From Dermatemys mawii (Eukaryota; Chordata; Testudines; Dermatemydidae): DNA of 64,000 nt. The notes beneath the pieces are model-generated. The model was not told the DNA's origin and did no database searches. It saw only the letters and a list, made by a program, of their open reading frames with translations. Each line of letters starts with the position of its first letter. Within the stretch, counting starts at the first letter, position 1. The position numbers and the translations under genes are program-made. Positions 50,801 through 60,617 of this stretch are shown here, piece after piece. The stretch is from the NCBI GenBank assembly GCA_007922305.1, contig ML677386.1:7635982-7699981 (forward strand), in the 5' to 3' direction.

Positions 50801-53800
50801 GGCCAGGGATTGGATGCATGATTCCCTATTGCACTTGGGAAGGTTACCACCACAGATCCTTCAGGATCTAGAAGAATGGGGTGTGATTAAGGTGAATCAT
50901 TCACACCTCCAGAGAAGTAGCAGTAGCGATGGTGGGAGTGCTAGTGTTGATCAGCTGGTAGAAGCGCCAATGACCAGCTGATGCCAAGTATACATCAGTT
51001 TTCTGACTATTGCTATTACTAGTCCATATTTTTTTGTGAGGGAAGGGGGAAGTTTGTAGACCTTTTCTACCCTGGAAACACATCTGGACAGCTAACAAAG
51101 GCTTTGTCCACACTGGAAATTTTAAGGAAGCCTTCTACCACTACATAACCAACAGCAGCACTAGTGCTAGAAACAGTGGGAACAGTAATGCAGATTAGCC
51201 ACCAGCACTTTTAACTCCCAAATTGAATAATCCAGGCTAGAGCATGTCTTGACACTGTGGGAAAAAAAACCCTGACAGCTGGTTTACACTAACACTACTT
51301 CCGCCATTGCCAGCAGAGATGCATCAACGCTCGTGCAATAGTGGAAGCCTTCCGCCAGATCTGACAGTACAGATAAGACCAGAGAGATCACATACTTCCT
51401 GATCCTGGAGAAAGATGATGAGATTGAAACAGAATGATTGTCAGGCGCAGAATTTCTGAAATCTGAGATTTTCAATTTGTTTAACCAATATTCTGTAATT
51501 TAAGAGGTCTGGCCTTACCAGTTAAACTTATTGTAGTCTAACATTAGATATGATTATATTTTGCTTCACTTCTGTTACTTTCATTTTCCATTGCCCATGC
51601 CAAATTTATTTAAGAAAACAAACTGGATACGGATATTAGGGGAATATTATTGAGCAACCTGAAGATGGAAATAGGAGTTTTGAAGATGCTAATTGCATTC
51701 AGAGGGAGCACGAGGGCAGCTAGGCATGTTCACAGGTAAACAAAATTATTTTCCCAAACCAGTTACTTATCTTTGGCTCTTATCTTACCTCATCTACGTA
51801 TGGTTTTACAAGAACCTGACCAACTAATGCCTCTGCATCTCGTGTTTTGTCAATTGTTGCATAGGTCCGTAAGCAATGACGTACTATGTCAACATTGGAA
51901 GTTTGAAGGCCTTCCAAGAGCAACCCTTCCAGAGACTGCTGCAACATAGCTGTTATTCCAGCTATACGCTACAAAAAAGAAGAGAGAATAAAAACAGAGC
52001 ACTGCTCTTTTTACAGGAGTTATGTGGAAGAAGATTTATCAACTTCAACACACACTTTTAAAATTAAAATGTGTACATTCAGAATTGTAGTATCAATTTA
52101 ACATTAAAATCCAATGATTAAAATAAGACCATGGATTATTACTGTATATTTAACTCCAAATCACAAAATTACTCAATTTAATAATGTTAAACTAGAGAAA
52201 AAGTCATCTATTTTCTTTCGTACATTGAAAAAATCAATCTGGTAAACAGTCTCAGATTTGACTGACATGGGAGAAATGATAAGTCAACAATTGTTCCCCC
52301 ACAATTAACTAACCTACACCTTGTGTCAACACACAAGCCATTTGAATCAATTGCTAGTGGTAACAATTGCAACATTTACCCCCGGATTTCATGAAAAAGC
52401 AATGATTGAGTCCCAGACATTTCAGGTCAAAGAACTGAGAGCCACTATGACTGCATCCTATTAGCACAAATGAAGGACTGACATGGTAAGCACCTGCCAG
52501 GACTAGCAGCTGCTTCAGCCAGCAAACTTCTTTTAAGTTTGCTGGAGGAGGGTTTCCCTCTAGCAATATCTCCTCCACTTAAGCCCCACTCATTCCCAAC
52601 ACTCTCCCCAGAAATACTCCCTTGGTCATGCCTTTCCAGGAGACTCCCCCAGTAAGTGTCCCACTGTACATCTAATGTCTTCCAATATGAAGCTGATGAT
52701 TCAACCATTGACCCTCAGTCAAGTCCCTTTTATGCTCCCTCTCAAAGTATCCCCCTAAACAATGATCGCCTTGGAAATGCTCCTAGAATCCATCCTGAAT
52801 ATCCTAAGCTGGGAATCTATCTATAGGTCACCAGCTGCAAGTAATCATTTGAGAACACACAGCTGGGTCACTGGCTGAGAGCATTTATAGGGAAGGCACC
52901 CCACATAGAGCACACCACAGTTTTGCTCCTCTTGAAATATTCCACTAATGTTCCCACCTTTCCCCCTGCACTATTCTCAGCTGGTAATTTGACTGCCAGA
53001 TGCAAGCAATGGAAGCCCAGAGCTGTTAGAACACAAGTTAGCAGACCCTGGAGTTTGTTAACCTAGAGCTTGAGCATCTACACTCATTTGTAACCTAACA
53101 TTAGGAATTGTTGAACCCTGGGTCCCAACCTGGGCTCTATCGTACTCGGCATTATGAGGACCCGAATCCAACCATCCATGACACAGACTTCCTACTGCCC
53201 TCCCAAAATGTGGCCACTCTAGCCCTCTGTGGTGCAGTATGGGAAAACCTGACTGTCCAATACATCTGGCTGTCCAGAAGGCTAAAAGTCCACCGGTGGG
53301 ATACTTTCATAGGACTCCCAAAGCATGAGTCTAGGGAGAATTGTGTCTACACTGCAATGAACTGGAGTTTGAACCTTGGGTCTCGGTTTGACTCAAGCTA
53401 ATGGGGTCCTGGGTTAGTGCAATTTGTGTGTAGATGCCAGAGGAGTTAAGCTTGAGGCTGAGTTCGAACCCTGGGCTTATACTACAGTCTACACTGCAAT
53501 TAAGGACCTGTGGCTAGCCAACGTCAGCTGACCCGGGCTCATGGGGCTCAGGCTATGGGTCTGTTAACTATGTGTACACACCTGAGCTCGAGTGGGGGAG
53601 ATGTGGGACCCTGTGAGGTGAGAGGGTCTCAGAGCCAGACTGCAGACTCAGCCTGAATATCTACCCCACAACCTGTCAGGGTAATCCCTGGTGGGCCACG
53701 AGACAGTTTGGTTACATTGACTGTCAGCAGGCACAGCCCCCTGCAGCTCCCAGTGGCCACAGTTCACCATTCACAGTCAACGGGAGTTTCAGGAAGCAGT

Positions 53801-56800
53801 GGCCAGCAAATCCCTTGCAATGTAGACATACCCTAAGAAGTGGTTCACTGACTGAGGAAGCCGTCAAAGATAACAGCAACCCCCCCGCTCTCAATCAGTT
53901 TAAGGCAGCATTGCTGTAGATATAAAGGCTAACCTTTAATCAATTCAGGGTAGTTACTGTGGACACACAATTGTTTATGCTTCAATCTGTATAAGATAAC
54001 CAGAGTTATTAAATCCATTGAGTACCAAGACCTAGATAAAGTATTATGCTAACAAACATTTCTTATTTTCTATTCCTATTTTCAGCTGTTCATGTGAAAG
54101 ATGTTGGAAAATAACAGCATGAACACCCACAGAAGATATCTCTGGTAAAGGATTGTTTTAAACTAGGAACCTGTTTTTCTCAGAACTAATTAAATACATT
54201 ACTGCTGATGTAATGTTCTGTATATGTTAGATTTCATGAAGGTTAAGCAGGGTAACAGTGGTACTTACTGGTCTCACTTTGTCCAAAAGAGGCATTCCTT
54301 TGCTTTGTACTGCATGAAATTGTAATTGGTTAAATTCTGTGGCAATTCTCTCTAAAATCTGTCCAGTCAAAAGTGGGCTAAAAAAGAATGAGAGAGAGAG
54401 AGAGAGAGTTAGGTTAGAACTAGCCATTGAATACACAATAAGGTCTCCACAAACATAATCACATCCACCTAATGGTCAGATGCACACTGCTCCCTGCCCT
54501 GCTCTCAGCTCTAATGTGGAAGAGGTAGGGTACCAGCTCAGAGTTACAATGCTGTCCCTGTGAATTATGGGAAGAAGCAGGCATAGTGGGCACAAGATCC
54601 TGCCTCAGCAGCTCAGAACATTGGCCCCTGCAATGACAGTTCTGTTTGTTGTCACAGGGGAAGCCAGTTTTACAGAACTCAACAGCTCTGGAAAGGAACA
54701 AATCTGACTGATAAAGGAAACCCCCTCTTTGCCTATCCCCTGTGGCATGGCAGCATTAATGAGGGCGGTCTCTGAGGAAACAGCCATGCCTTCTTGATCC
54801 AAGCATGGCTCCATTAAACTTCCCCATTCCCTACACCTAGTCTCAACTTTCACTGTGTCCCCCCCCTCTATATAATTTCACTATGTACAGGGCTCCTACA
54901 TCCATTCTCCCTCCTAACACTCCCATACTGACCCTGTCCCCAAATCATACCCCCTTGTACCACAACTGAAGAGCAGCAGAGCTGATCTTGTGCACCAAGA
55001 GGTGCACAAGACTAGCATTTTCCCTGCCTATGAACTACAGCTAGTTTTGCAGGCAAGGTGAGGTATGTGAGGATCACATCTGGTACTTCAGCCCCAAGGC
55101 AGCTGGAGAGAGAAGTTCTCCCCCACCCATCTTTGTTTAGAGGCAGAGAGAAGGGAACTTGTCCCTGAAGTTGTCCAAGAGGTACAAGTACCAGTCTGGC
55201 TCTTCAAGAAACTCCCTCCACCACAGACACTACATCATCAATCTCATCCACATCATCTTGCTGTAGGCAATTTTCTTTTCAGTTATATGAAAAAGTCAAG
55301 GAAACAGGAGGAGAAGCTACTTTTTGTTTGACTCCCAACAGTACTAAAGTAAACAGGAGAAGCTACTTTTTGATTGACTCCCAACAGTACTAGAATAAAT
55401 GGTACATTTGTAGAAACATGGAAGGGTTTTCAGACCCAAACGTTTTACAGATTATTGGCAAATGGATTCTGGAAAAAAAAAATCACTATAAAATTTCAGA
55501 AATGTACTTTTTTTTAAATTGATGAGCATGCAACAATCTACTTTTACTCAAAAAACACTTTCAAAAATTCAGCGTTTATGAAAATGTTAAGTTCTATATT
55601 TAATTTACTAACACTTTCAAGAACAATAACTGAGATTTTTAAGAATCCAGTAAAATTTAGAACTATGGCACTATCTTAACTGTAGCCTTGCTGTCATTTC
55701 ACCATATTTAAAATTTTAAACGTGTGTAAGAGTATTTGTAAATTCTGGTATAGTACAACAATGAAACAAACTGCACTTCTTGGTTAGGAATATACCTTGA
55801 GTGTTTGCAGATTCCTTACCTGTTTGCCTCTAAAAAGGACAATTCTTTAGAGCTTTGGGACTGTAGAATTTTCTCAATTTTTTCAACTGATTGAATAACC
55901 TGAATAAGTCTCAAGACACACATCTGTAAATAAAGCATTATTAATCTTCATGTTCATTTCCTGTTTCAGTCTCCATTTTCTAATTAACGACACTGAGAAT
56001 GGTATTGAGGCCACTCTTCATATTTTTCGTTGAAAGTTTCTTAAGAATCTGAACTGGTTTAGGAGAACAAAGAGAATCCAGAAAATTATACACCAGTTCA
56101 GCCTAACTTTGATACTTTGAAAGATATTGGATCAAATTATTAAATCAATTTGTAAGAACCTAGAGGATACTAAGGTGACAAGGAATAGCCACCACTAAGG
56201 TGAAAAGGAATATAACACATCATGCCAAACCAACCACATTTCCTTCTCTGACTGTCCTAGTAGATAGAGGAGAAGCAGTACACTGGATGTACGTATCTTG
56301 ATTTTAGTAAGCTTTTCATGCAGTCCCACATGACAGTCTCATAAGCAAACTAGGGAAATGTGGTAAAAATGAAATTACTATAAAGTGGCTCAAATTGGTT
56401 GAAAGACCTTACTCAAAGAGTACCCATTAATGGTTTGCTACCAAACCTAGGAGGGCGTATCTAATCTGGTCCTCCCAGAGTCAATCCTACTTCTGGTACT
56501 ACCCAATATTTGTATTAATTACTTGGATAATGGAGTGGAGAACATGCTTATAAAAATCTGCAGATGACACCAAGCTGGGAAGAGTTGCAAGCACTTTGGA
56601 GGACAGGATTAAAATTCAAAAGAACCTCGACATACTGGAGCATTAGTCTGAAATCAAAAAGATGATATCCAATAAACACAGAAAAGTACTACACTTAGGA
56701 AGGAATTACACTATTACAAAATGGGAAATAACTGGTTAGGTAGTAGTACTGATGCAAAAGATTGGGGCAGACAGTGGATCACAAATTGAATACAAGTTAA

Positions 56801-59800
56801 CAATTTGATGCAGTGACAAAAAAGACTATTATCATTCTGGGGTGTAAAAACAGGAGTGTTGTATGTAAGACACAGAAGGTAATGGTCCCATTCTACTTAG
56901 CACTGATGAGGCCTCAGCTGGAGTATTTTGTCCAGTTCTGAGTGACACACTTTAAGACAGACTTGGACAAATTAGAAAGAGTTCAGAGGAAAGCAACGAA
57001 AATTATAAACGGTTTAGAAAACCTGATCTATGAGGAGGTTAAAAAATTGGGCATGTTTAGTTTTGAGAAAAGATGACTAAAGGGGGACATGAGAAGAGTC
57101 TTCAGATATGTTAATGGCTGTCATAGAGAGGATCGTGATCAATTGTTCCATGTCTACTGAAGGTAAGACAAGAAATAATGGGATTACTCTGCAGGAGGGA
57201 GATTTAGTTTTGATATTAGGAAAAACTTTAACTCTAAGGGTAGATAAGATCTGGAATACGCTTCCAAGAGAGATTGTGGTATCCCCATCATTGGAGGTTT
57301 TAAGAACAAGTTAGAAAAAAACCTGTCAGGGATGGTCTAGGCTTATTAGTCCTGCCTCAGTCAAGGGCTGGATTTGATCACTTTGAGGTCCCATTCAGCC
57401 CTACATTTCTGTGATTCTACTTAGATACAATGGTGTTAAGCATAATAGGAACTACATTACATTTTAGTACATGTTCAAATAAATTCTTCTTCCACCGCCA
57501 AATAAATTAATGTTTTTTGAGTCAGCCAAAAATTAAACATTTTCTCCCCAGGTTTATTATACTACATTTAAATTATATGGAAGTAGTCCATATAATAGTG
57601 TAGTCTTTTTTACAGAGTGAAAAGTAAAGTAGGGTTAATAGGAGGAATGGCTTGACTTAATCATAAAAGGAAATTTGGGATTATGATTGATTGACCATCA
57701 CTACCCTTACAGTATCAGGTCTCCAAACAATGGATGTCTAACTTTTACATGCATAAAAGCAGTGCACAGTATGAGATGGACAGCCATCTCTCTGAATTTC
57801 TTGTTTTAACATAGCTATAGGGGAGAGGGGAATAAATAACTCTAATTACTGTATTTTCTCCCCCCAGCTATTTGTCTGTTATACCTTTTTTCTTCTGATA
57901 TCTTCTTGTTTAGACATACGTTCATCTACTGCCCGAATTCCTTCACTCACGCACGACTTAAGGCTCTGAAAGAGACATGAATTAATTTGGAAAAAATTAA
58001 TTTTGGGTTAGTGATATGGAAAAAAATTAAGTCAATTTAAAAGATAAGGATTTGGCGGTTCTTAGGCACTGTTAATTTTTATAGGCTTGCAATCATTTTT
58101 GTATTTTTTTAAATCTTTTCTCTCGCCTGTTATGGTGTAAGGGACAAACAAACAATAGGGAAAACTGATTAACTGATATACAGAGGAAACAAGCTGAAAT
58201 ATACAGTACATGAATTGCTATCAAATGCACAAAGTAAATAAAACTGAAAATAGAGGAATAATATTTTCAATTATATTTAAGAACTTAAGAACTGCCATAC
58301 TAGGTCAGAACAATGGTCCATCTAGCCCAGTATTTGGTCTACAACTATAGCCAGTACCAGTAGTGTATAGAACAGGGCAGATGGAATGACCCACCCTGTC
58401 TTTCCCTCCCAACATATGGCAATCAGAGGTTATGGGTCATCCTGAGCATAGGGGTGCATTCCTGACCATCTTGGCTCATAGCCATTGATGGACCTATTCT
58501 TCATGAATTTATCTAGTCCTTTTTTTAAACCAAGTTATACTTCTGACCATCACAACATTCCATGGCAAAATGTTCCATAGGGTAACTGCGCAACGTGTGA
58601 AAATATACTTCCTCTTGTTTGTATTTAATCTGCTGCCTGTTAATTTAATTGGTGATCTCTGCAGGAAAAGGTAAACAACACTTCTCTTTTCACTTTTTCC
58701 ATGCCAGTCACGATTTTACAGACCTATTAGATCCCCTCCCTTAGTGGTCTCTTCTCTAAGCTGAACAACCCTACTCTTTTTAGTCTCTCTTCACATGGAA
58801 GCCCTCCCATATCCTTGATCATTTCTGTTGCCTTTCTCTGAACCTTTTCCAGTTCTATTATAGCTTTTTTGAGATGGGGCAACCAGAACGGAGTATGGTA
58901 TTCAAGATGTGGATGCACCATGGATTTATATAGTGACAGTACTGCATTATCTTACACTTAACATTGAATTTCATCTGCCATTCTGTTGCCCAGTTTTGAG
59001 AGATTCTTTTGTATCTCATTAAGTCAGCTTTGGACTTACCTATCTTGAGTATTTTTTTATCATCTGCAAACTTTGCCATTTCACTGTCTGTTCCCTCTTC
59101 CAGACCATTAATGAATATGTTGAAAAGCACAGGTCCCAGTACAGATCTTTGGGGAACCCCATTGCTCAACTAAGTGTTGCTTGAAACAAACTGTAAGTTT
59201 TCAGACAGGAGTGAGATTTTTTTTTTAAGTTGACAGTGTCCCTTTAACTTATGCTTTATTTAAAAAAGAAAATGAGTTAAATGTACTAACTTGCAAGCAC
59301 TACACAAATACCCTAATATGATTTTCCTTCTTGGAACTGAAGGTAATATGTGGATTTAAACATTTTTCCACCATGGAGGAAAGATAAGGTACTAGCACAT
59401 GGGCATTTTCCACCTCAAAGAGATAAAATTATAAGTCAGGTTTTCAACAAAAATTCACTAGGAATAACTCTAAAGAAGATTATGATCAATATATTTCAGC
59501 TTCTAAATGCAAGTCATGCTAGGGGAACTACTGTAACAAAGGTCTCAAAGGGGAAGGGAAGGGAAAAGATGTCTTTGTGGATAATGCATACAACTGGGAG
59601 GGAGGAGATATATCCTCTTTCCCTGGTTCTGCTGTAGACATCCTTAATCACTCCGTGCCTCAATTTCAGATGTAAAATAGTGCTAATTCTTTACTAAACG
59701 GTGGTTTCATTAGGCTTATTTATGTCTTTAAATCACTTGAGGTCCTTGGAAGGAAGGCATTACAGAAAATGCAAAATTACTTCTGCTACTACAAAACTCT

Positions 59801-60054
59801 TATATCATACTGTCCTCTAGAACAATGAACAGGAAATGTCATCTTACATTTCTCATTTTCAAGAGAAGACTCTGATAAACCATTACCAATTAAAGGAATT
59901 TAAAAGGCAATTAATTTTCATAAGATATAGTATGAGATGGAAGTTCACTGAACTATTTTGAGGTATATATGGATTATTTCAAACATACCATGACCTCTTC
60001 TCGTAACTGTCCCAAAGGCACTGAAAGCTGATTGAGGGCCTTATCCATGCCAAC
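26720..60054 (-). CDS. COG2: Conserved oligomeric Golgi complex subunit 2 (16 exons, 5' partial)
   Basis: COG2 is a lobe A subunit of the eight-protein COG tethering complex. It acts at Golgi membranes in intra-Golgi retrograde vesicle transport and so supports glycosylation enzyme recycling. Sixteen exons on the - strand join in frame through GT-AG introns to 661 codons plus TAA. Recognisable segments include [66 protein letters not shown] and [20 protein letters not shown]. The human protein has 738 residues and 18 exons. The missing ~78 N-terminal residues, presumably two exons, lie beyond 64000. The Harbinger at 60.6-64 kb would sit in that upstream intron. No frameshift or internal stop is seen, so the gene looks functional. 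Confidence 0.96.
27375..27690. repeat. Interspersed repeat, AGGGCTGTCGACTAATCGC start
   Basis: Begins AGGGCTGTCGACTAATCGC and contains AAAGTGTACAGTGCTCACTT, CAAGTACTGTTGTGCAATCT and CAATGTAAAACTTTAGAGC. I recognise it as a repeat common in reptiles but cannot name the class. It is followed directly by a hAT-like MITE. Confidence 0.5.
27692..27838. mobile_element. hAT-like MITE fragment (CAGTGGTGGGCAACC end)
   Basis: Starts CAGTGGTGGGCAACCTGTGG, the same terminus type as the 6326 element, then CTGGCGGGCCATGAGACAGC and CCTGCAGCTCCCAGTGGC. A relative without its left terminus lies at 53672-53830. The right terminus is missing. Confidence 0.6.
28436..28616 (-). CDS. COG2: COG2 exon, 181 nt
   Basis: Encodes [20 protein letters not shown], then KRLKQARKT and [20 protein letters not shown], followed by Q and the donor CAG|GTAAG. 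This is the C-terminal COG2 domain and shows high similarity to human. Confidence 0.96.
28935..29160. repeat. CORE/MIR-like SINE, diverged
   Basis: GAGGTTAAGTACTTCACCCA-AGGTTACACAG and CTTGACTCCCAGTCCTGC are MIR-like blocks, in the COG2 intron next to the 29294 exon. Confidence 0.55.
29294..29433 (-). CDS. COG2: COG2 exon, 140 nt
   Basis: Encodes [20 protein letters not shown], then a segment ending [13 protein letters not shown]. The donor is CAAAA|GTACGT. The overhang AA joins G of the next exon to give Lys. Confidence 0.93.
30700..31040. repeat. MIR-like SINE split by a foldback element
   Basis: GGCAACTGAGACAGA on the left continues after the insertion with TTTTGCCCAAGGTCACAGGA and CCAAGTCTCCCGAGTCTCCT on the right, a MIR-like order. 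Confidence 0.6.
30793..30977 (+). mobile_element. Foldback repeat, probable Penelope-like element tail, 16-bp TSD
   Basis: Two inverted arms: GCGACAGAGTCCTGTGGCAC near 30793 and GTGCCACAGGACTCTGTCGC near 30921, with GCATTAGAGCATAAGC mirrored in the inner arms. The tail CAGATCCAGACTAACACTG follows. Identical flanks except for one base (30777-30792 and 30978-30993, ACTGAGACAGA-TAAA) form a 16-bp target duplication, so the unit inserted as one piece. The family assignment is from memory of similar turtle repeats. Confidence 0.7.
32286..32577 (+). mobile_element. CR1 LINE 3' end, truncated
   Basis: GGATGTTGTGAAGGCCAAGA, GGATGGTGTCCCTAGCCTCT, GGCATTGGCCACTGTCGGAA and GGATACTGGGCTAGATCGAC are the CR1 3' blocks also seen at 22.9-23.2 kb. 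It is antisense to COG2. Confidence 0.85.
33201..33343 (-). CDS. COG2: COG2 exon, 143 nt
   Basis: Encodes [20 protein letters not shown], then [20 protein letters not shown] and YYRRTNK. Donor AATAAG|GTCAGT. Confidence 0.96.
33879..33951 (-). CDS. COG2: COG2 exon, 73 nt
   Basis: Acceptor TTTGTTCAG. Encodes [19 protein letters not shown], then ISCIT. Donor CACAG|GTAAAG. Near-identical to human in its first part. Confidence 0.96.
34808..35008 (-). CDS. COG2: COG2 exon, 201 nt, variable linker
   Basis: Encodes [16 protein letters not shown], a Ser/Asn/Glu-rich stretch, then [17 protein letters not shown]. The middle is low-complexity and probably disordered, as in the human protein. Donor GAGCAG|GTTAGT. 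Confidence 0.95.
35860..36011 (-). CDS. COG2: COG2 exon, 152 nt
   Basis: Encodes [20 protein letters not shown], then [20 protein letters not shown] and [10 protein letters not shown]. Acceptor after a T-rich tract; donor AATGAG|GTAAGAG. Confidence 0.95.
36729..37045. mobile_element. hAT-type MITE, 317 bp, TSD GATTAGAG
   Basis: The left end CAGCGGTGTCCAATGTTAGC and the reverse complement of the right end, CAGCGGTGTCCAATAGAAAT, are inverted repeats. The octamer GATTAGAG is identical on both sides (36721-36728, 37046-37053). Non-coding, in a COG2 intron; the interior includes a short GT microsatellite near 36920. Confidence 0.93.
37679..37740 (-). CDS. COG2: COG2 exon, 62 nt
   Basis: Encodes [20 protein letters not shown] and P. 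Acceptor TTTCTGTCAG, donor CACCAG|GTAAAC. It is the smallest exon in the set and keeps the phase of its neighbours. Confidence 0.93.
39760..40453 (+). mobile_element. Degraded Penelope-like element, 3' part with GIY-YIG relic
   Basis: The + strand frame [14 protein letters not shown], followed by [13 protein letters not shown], resembles a GIY-YIG endonuclease core (Y-x-I-x-C..NYVGET..MNSH). The Gly after NYV is replaced by Asp. After an insertion the frame resumes with [15 protein letters not shown] and has a stop before [19 protein letters not shown] and MAYYNHL. The 3' tail near 40315-40453 has AATAAAAGATATTACCTGAC and TGGGACC. Clearly a pseudogene. Confidence 0.75.
39858..39965 (+). mobile_element. 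Second Penelope-like tail nested in the endonuclease relic
   Basis: ACTTGTCTCTCTCACCACCA and AATAAAAGATATTACCTCAC reproduce the tail sequence at 40352-40400 inside the endonuclease region, ending in an A-rich run. A related 3'-truncated copy therefore inserted here. Confidence 0.65.
41566..41705 (-). CDS. COG2: COG2 exon, 140 nt
   Basis: Encodes [20 protein letters not shown], then [20 protein letters not shown] and PVYFQI. This is among the most conserved COG2 segments. Donor ATAAG|GTCAGT. Confidence 0.97.
41861..42126. mobile_element. Harbinger-type MITE, 266 bp, TSD ACA
   Basis: The left end GGTATATCTACACTGCAAA and the reverse complement of the right end, GGTATGTTTACACCACAAA, are inverted repeats. 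ACA flanks both ends. Interior GAGCTTGGGCTCTGAAACCC and GGCTTCAGAGC resemble the 4285-4559 MITE. Confidence 0.7.
42880..43085. repeat. GC-rich MITE fragment
   Basis: AGTCGACAGGGGAGCACG-type sequence, then a TTCAGCTACGTGATTCCCGT hairpin with GTAGCTGAAGTTGCGTA. It abruptly raises GC in an AT-rich intron. I recognise it as part of a turtle Harbinger-related MITE family; its ends are unclear. Confidence 0.5.
43811..44255 (+). mobile_element. Probable solo LTR, 445 bp
   Basis: Begins TGTGGCAC and ends CTGTGACA (TG...CA termini), with near-identical flanks CAGTG and CAGTA as a 5-bp duplication. It contains TATAAAAG at 43987 and AATAAA near 44145 in the order expected for an LTR promoter and polyadenylation signal. 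No viral internal sequence is adjacent. Orientation is opposite to COG2. Confidence 0.7.
44611..44737 (-). CDS. COG2: COG2 exon, 127 nt
   Basis: Encodes [20 protein letters not shown], then [20 protein letters not shown] and FHE. Acceptor TTTCTTGCAG, donor CATGAG|GTAATT. Confidence 0.96.
46060..46506 (+). mobile_element. CR1 LINE 3' end
   Basis: AGGCTGTGGAAACTGGGGTT, ATTTGATAGCTGCTTTCAAC, CACTGGAATGGGTTACCTAG, GACTAGATGACCTCCTGAGG and the ATTCTATGATTCTAT tail are typical CR1. A 27-bp unit, GGGAGGTGGTGGAATCTCC plus CTTCCTTA, is tandemly duplicated near 46325-46380. Confidence 0.9.
46685..46945. repeat. GC-rich interspersed repeat (CAGGGCCGGATCCAGG start)
   Basis: Starts CAGGGCCGGATCCAGGCACC and ends near TTGGGGCGGCAAAAACATTA-GAGCC. 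Its CpG-rich interior has long artefactual open frames on both strands. The terminus matches that of the 51-bp hairpin at 19443-19493. Superfamily not assigned. Confidence 0.55.
47451..47575 (-). CDS. COG2: COG2 exon, 125 nt
   Basis: Encodes [20 protein letters not shown], then [18 protein letters not shown] and AMS. Acceptor CTTCCTGGCAG, donor TCAAG|GTAACC. Confidence 0.96.
47576..51788 (-). other. COG2: COG2 intron, 4.2 kb
   Basis: Contains a SINE fragment near 48.5 kb, a pair of diverged repeats at 48909-48979 and 50041-50110, and MITE-like sequence with GGCTTTGTCCACACTGG near 51.1 kb. The remaining sequence shows nothing recognisable. Confidence 0.65.
48480..48580. repeat. MIR/CORE-like SINE fragment
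   Basis: CCCCACTGTGCTAGGCACTG, TACAACCACAGAACTAAAAG and TTGTAAGCTCTTTGGGGCAA are SINE blocks related to the copy at 9460-9705. Confidence 0.65.
51789..51968 (-). CDS. COG2: COG2 exon, 180 nt
   Basis: Encodes [20 protein letters not shown], then [20 protein letters not shown] and [20 protein letters not shown]. Acceptor TTTTTTGTAG, donor GATGAG|GTAAGA. It begins and ends in phase 0. Confidence 0.97.
51969..54268 (-). other. COG2: COG2 intron, 2.3 kb
   Basis: 53330-53600 resembles a Harbinger-type MITE (GTGTCTACACTGCAATGA, GAACCTTGGGTCTCGG). 53672-53830 is related to the hAT-like fragment at 27692. The first 1.3 kb shows nothing recognisable. Confidence 0.55.
54269..54377 (-). CDS. COG2: COG2 exon, 109 nt
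   Basis: Encodes [20 protein letters not shown], then [16 protein letters not shown], almost identical to human. Its acceptor pyrimidine tract includes a CT microsatellite. Donor ACCA|GTAAG. Confidence 0.97.
54391..54408. repeat. (AG)n microsatellite in a COG2 splice-acceptor tract
   Basis: Eighteen bases of AG on +, reading as (CT)9 on the COG2 transcript, 14-31 nt before the exon at 54377. Confidence 0.85.
55311..55402 (+). repeat. 46-bp tandem duplication
   Basis: GAGAAGCTACTTTTTG-TTGACTCCCAACAGTACTA occurs twice, at 55311 and 55357, with few differences. Non-coding. Confidence 0.85.
55820..55923 (-). CDS. COG2: COG2 exon, 104 nt
   Basis: Encodes [20 protein letters not shown], then [14 protein letters not shown]. 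Heptad-like hydrophobic spacing fits the N-terminal coiled-coil region used for COG subunit contacts. Donor AACAG|GTAAGG. Confidence 0.95.
56100..57420 (+). mobile_element. CR1 LINE 3' part, 1.3 kb
   Basis: Degenerate CR1 pol and 3' sequence: ATCTTGATTTTAGTAAGC, CTGCAGATGACACCAAGCTG (RT F-A-D-D-T-K region), GAGCACCTGATC-type RT C-terminus and GAGGTCCCATTCAGCCCTAC before the TCTGTGATTCTAC tail. Multiple stops. Antisense to COG2. Confidence 0.85.
57885..57965 (-). CDS. COG2: COG2 exon, 81 nt
   Basis: Encodes [20 protein letters not shown], then EDIRRKK. Acceptor GTCTCTTTCAG, donor AAAAAG|GTATAA. Predicted coiled coil. Confidence 0.96.
58285..59215 (-). mobile_element. CR1/L3-like LINE, antisense, with RT fragments
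   Basis: On - the frame 59169-58858 reads [19 protein letters not shown], then [10 protein letters not shown]: the [10 protein letters not shown] and FADD reverse-transcriptase blocks, slightly mutated. Next, [19 protein letters not shown] and [20 protein letters not shown] mark the RT C-terminus. The 3' end is GGGCTAGATGGACC-type sequence at 58310. Broken by frameshifts. Confidence 0.85.
59989..60054 (-). CDS. COG2: COG2 exon, 66 nt (most upstream in window)
   Basis: Encodes [20 protein letters not shown] and VM. Acceptor ATTTCTTTAG, donor CATG|GTATGT. Probably exon 3 of 18 by comparison with human. The exons for about 78 preceding residues are not found between here and 64000. Confidence 0.95.
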
Positions 60055-60617
60055 CTAAAGAAATTATCAAAACAGACAGTTGGGAAGCTATTTGATAATA
60101 ATAATGTTTGTTTCACCTAACATGTGAATTCGTTATTGACTACCCATTAAATACAGCACTGTTTTATAGACCTGAACAATCCTCACAAAAAAGTCATCTC
60201 ATCTTGATTCATATTTATTAGTGATGTGCCAGTATGTTCAAGAAAGGCACAAAAAATCAGCACTACTATTTTTCTCAGAGGTGCAGAACATGAAGAAAGA
60301 TGAACAACTATGCAAGCAAGATACTTTTACTATGCATCCCTATGCACACCATGCAGAAATGCAATGTACTAAAATGTGCATAAATACACAAAAATGTAAT
60401 TTATTTTTCAATCAGCAAAATCATGTAAATTGGAGTAGAAGAGTAGCATTAGAGACATTTCCATTTGCAAAATGAATTGTGGTGCTTGGTCAACTGGAGT
60501 AAATAATACCGACTCATTACATAGTCTGCATATTAATAAGCATGGCCATTTGTGAAGGATTCTTCTGGGAATCTTAGATCTGTGTCACTCAGGGTATGGT
60601 TACACTTACAAAATTAT

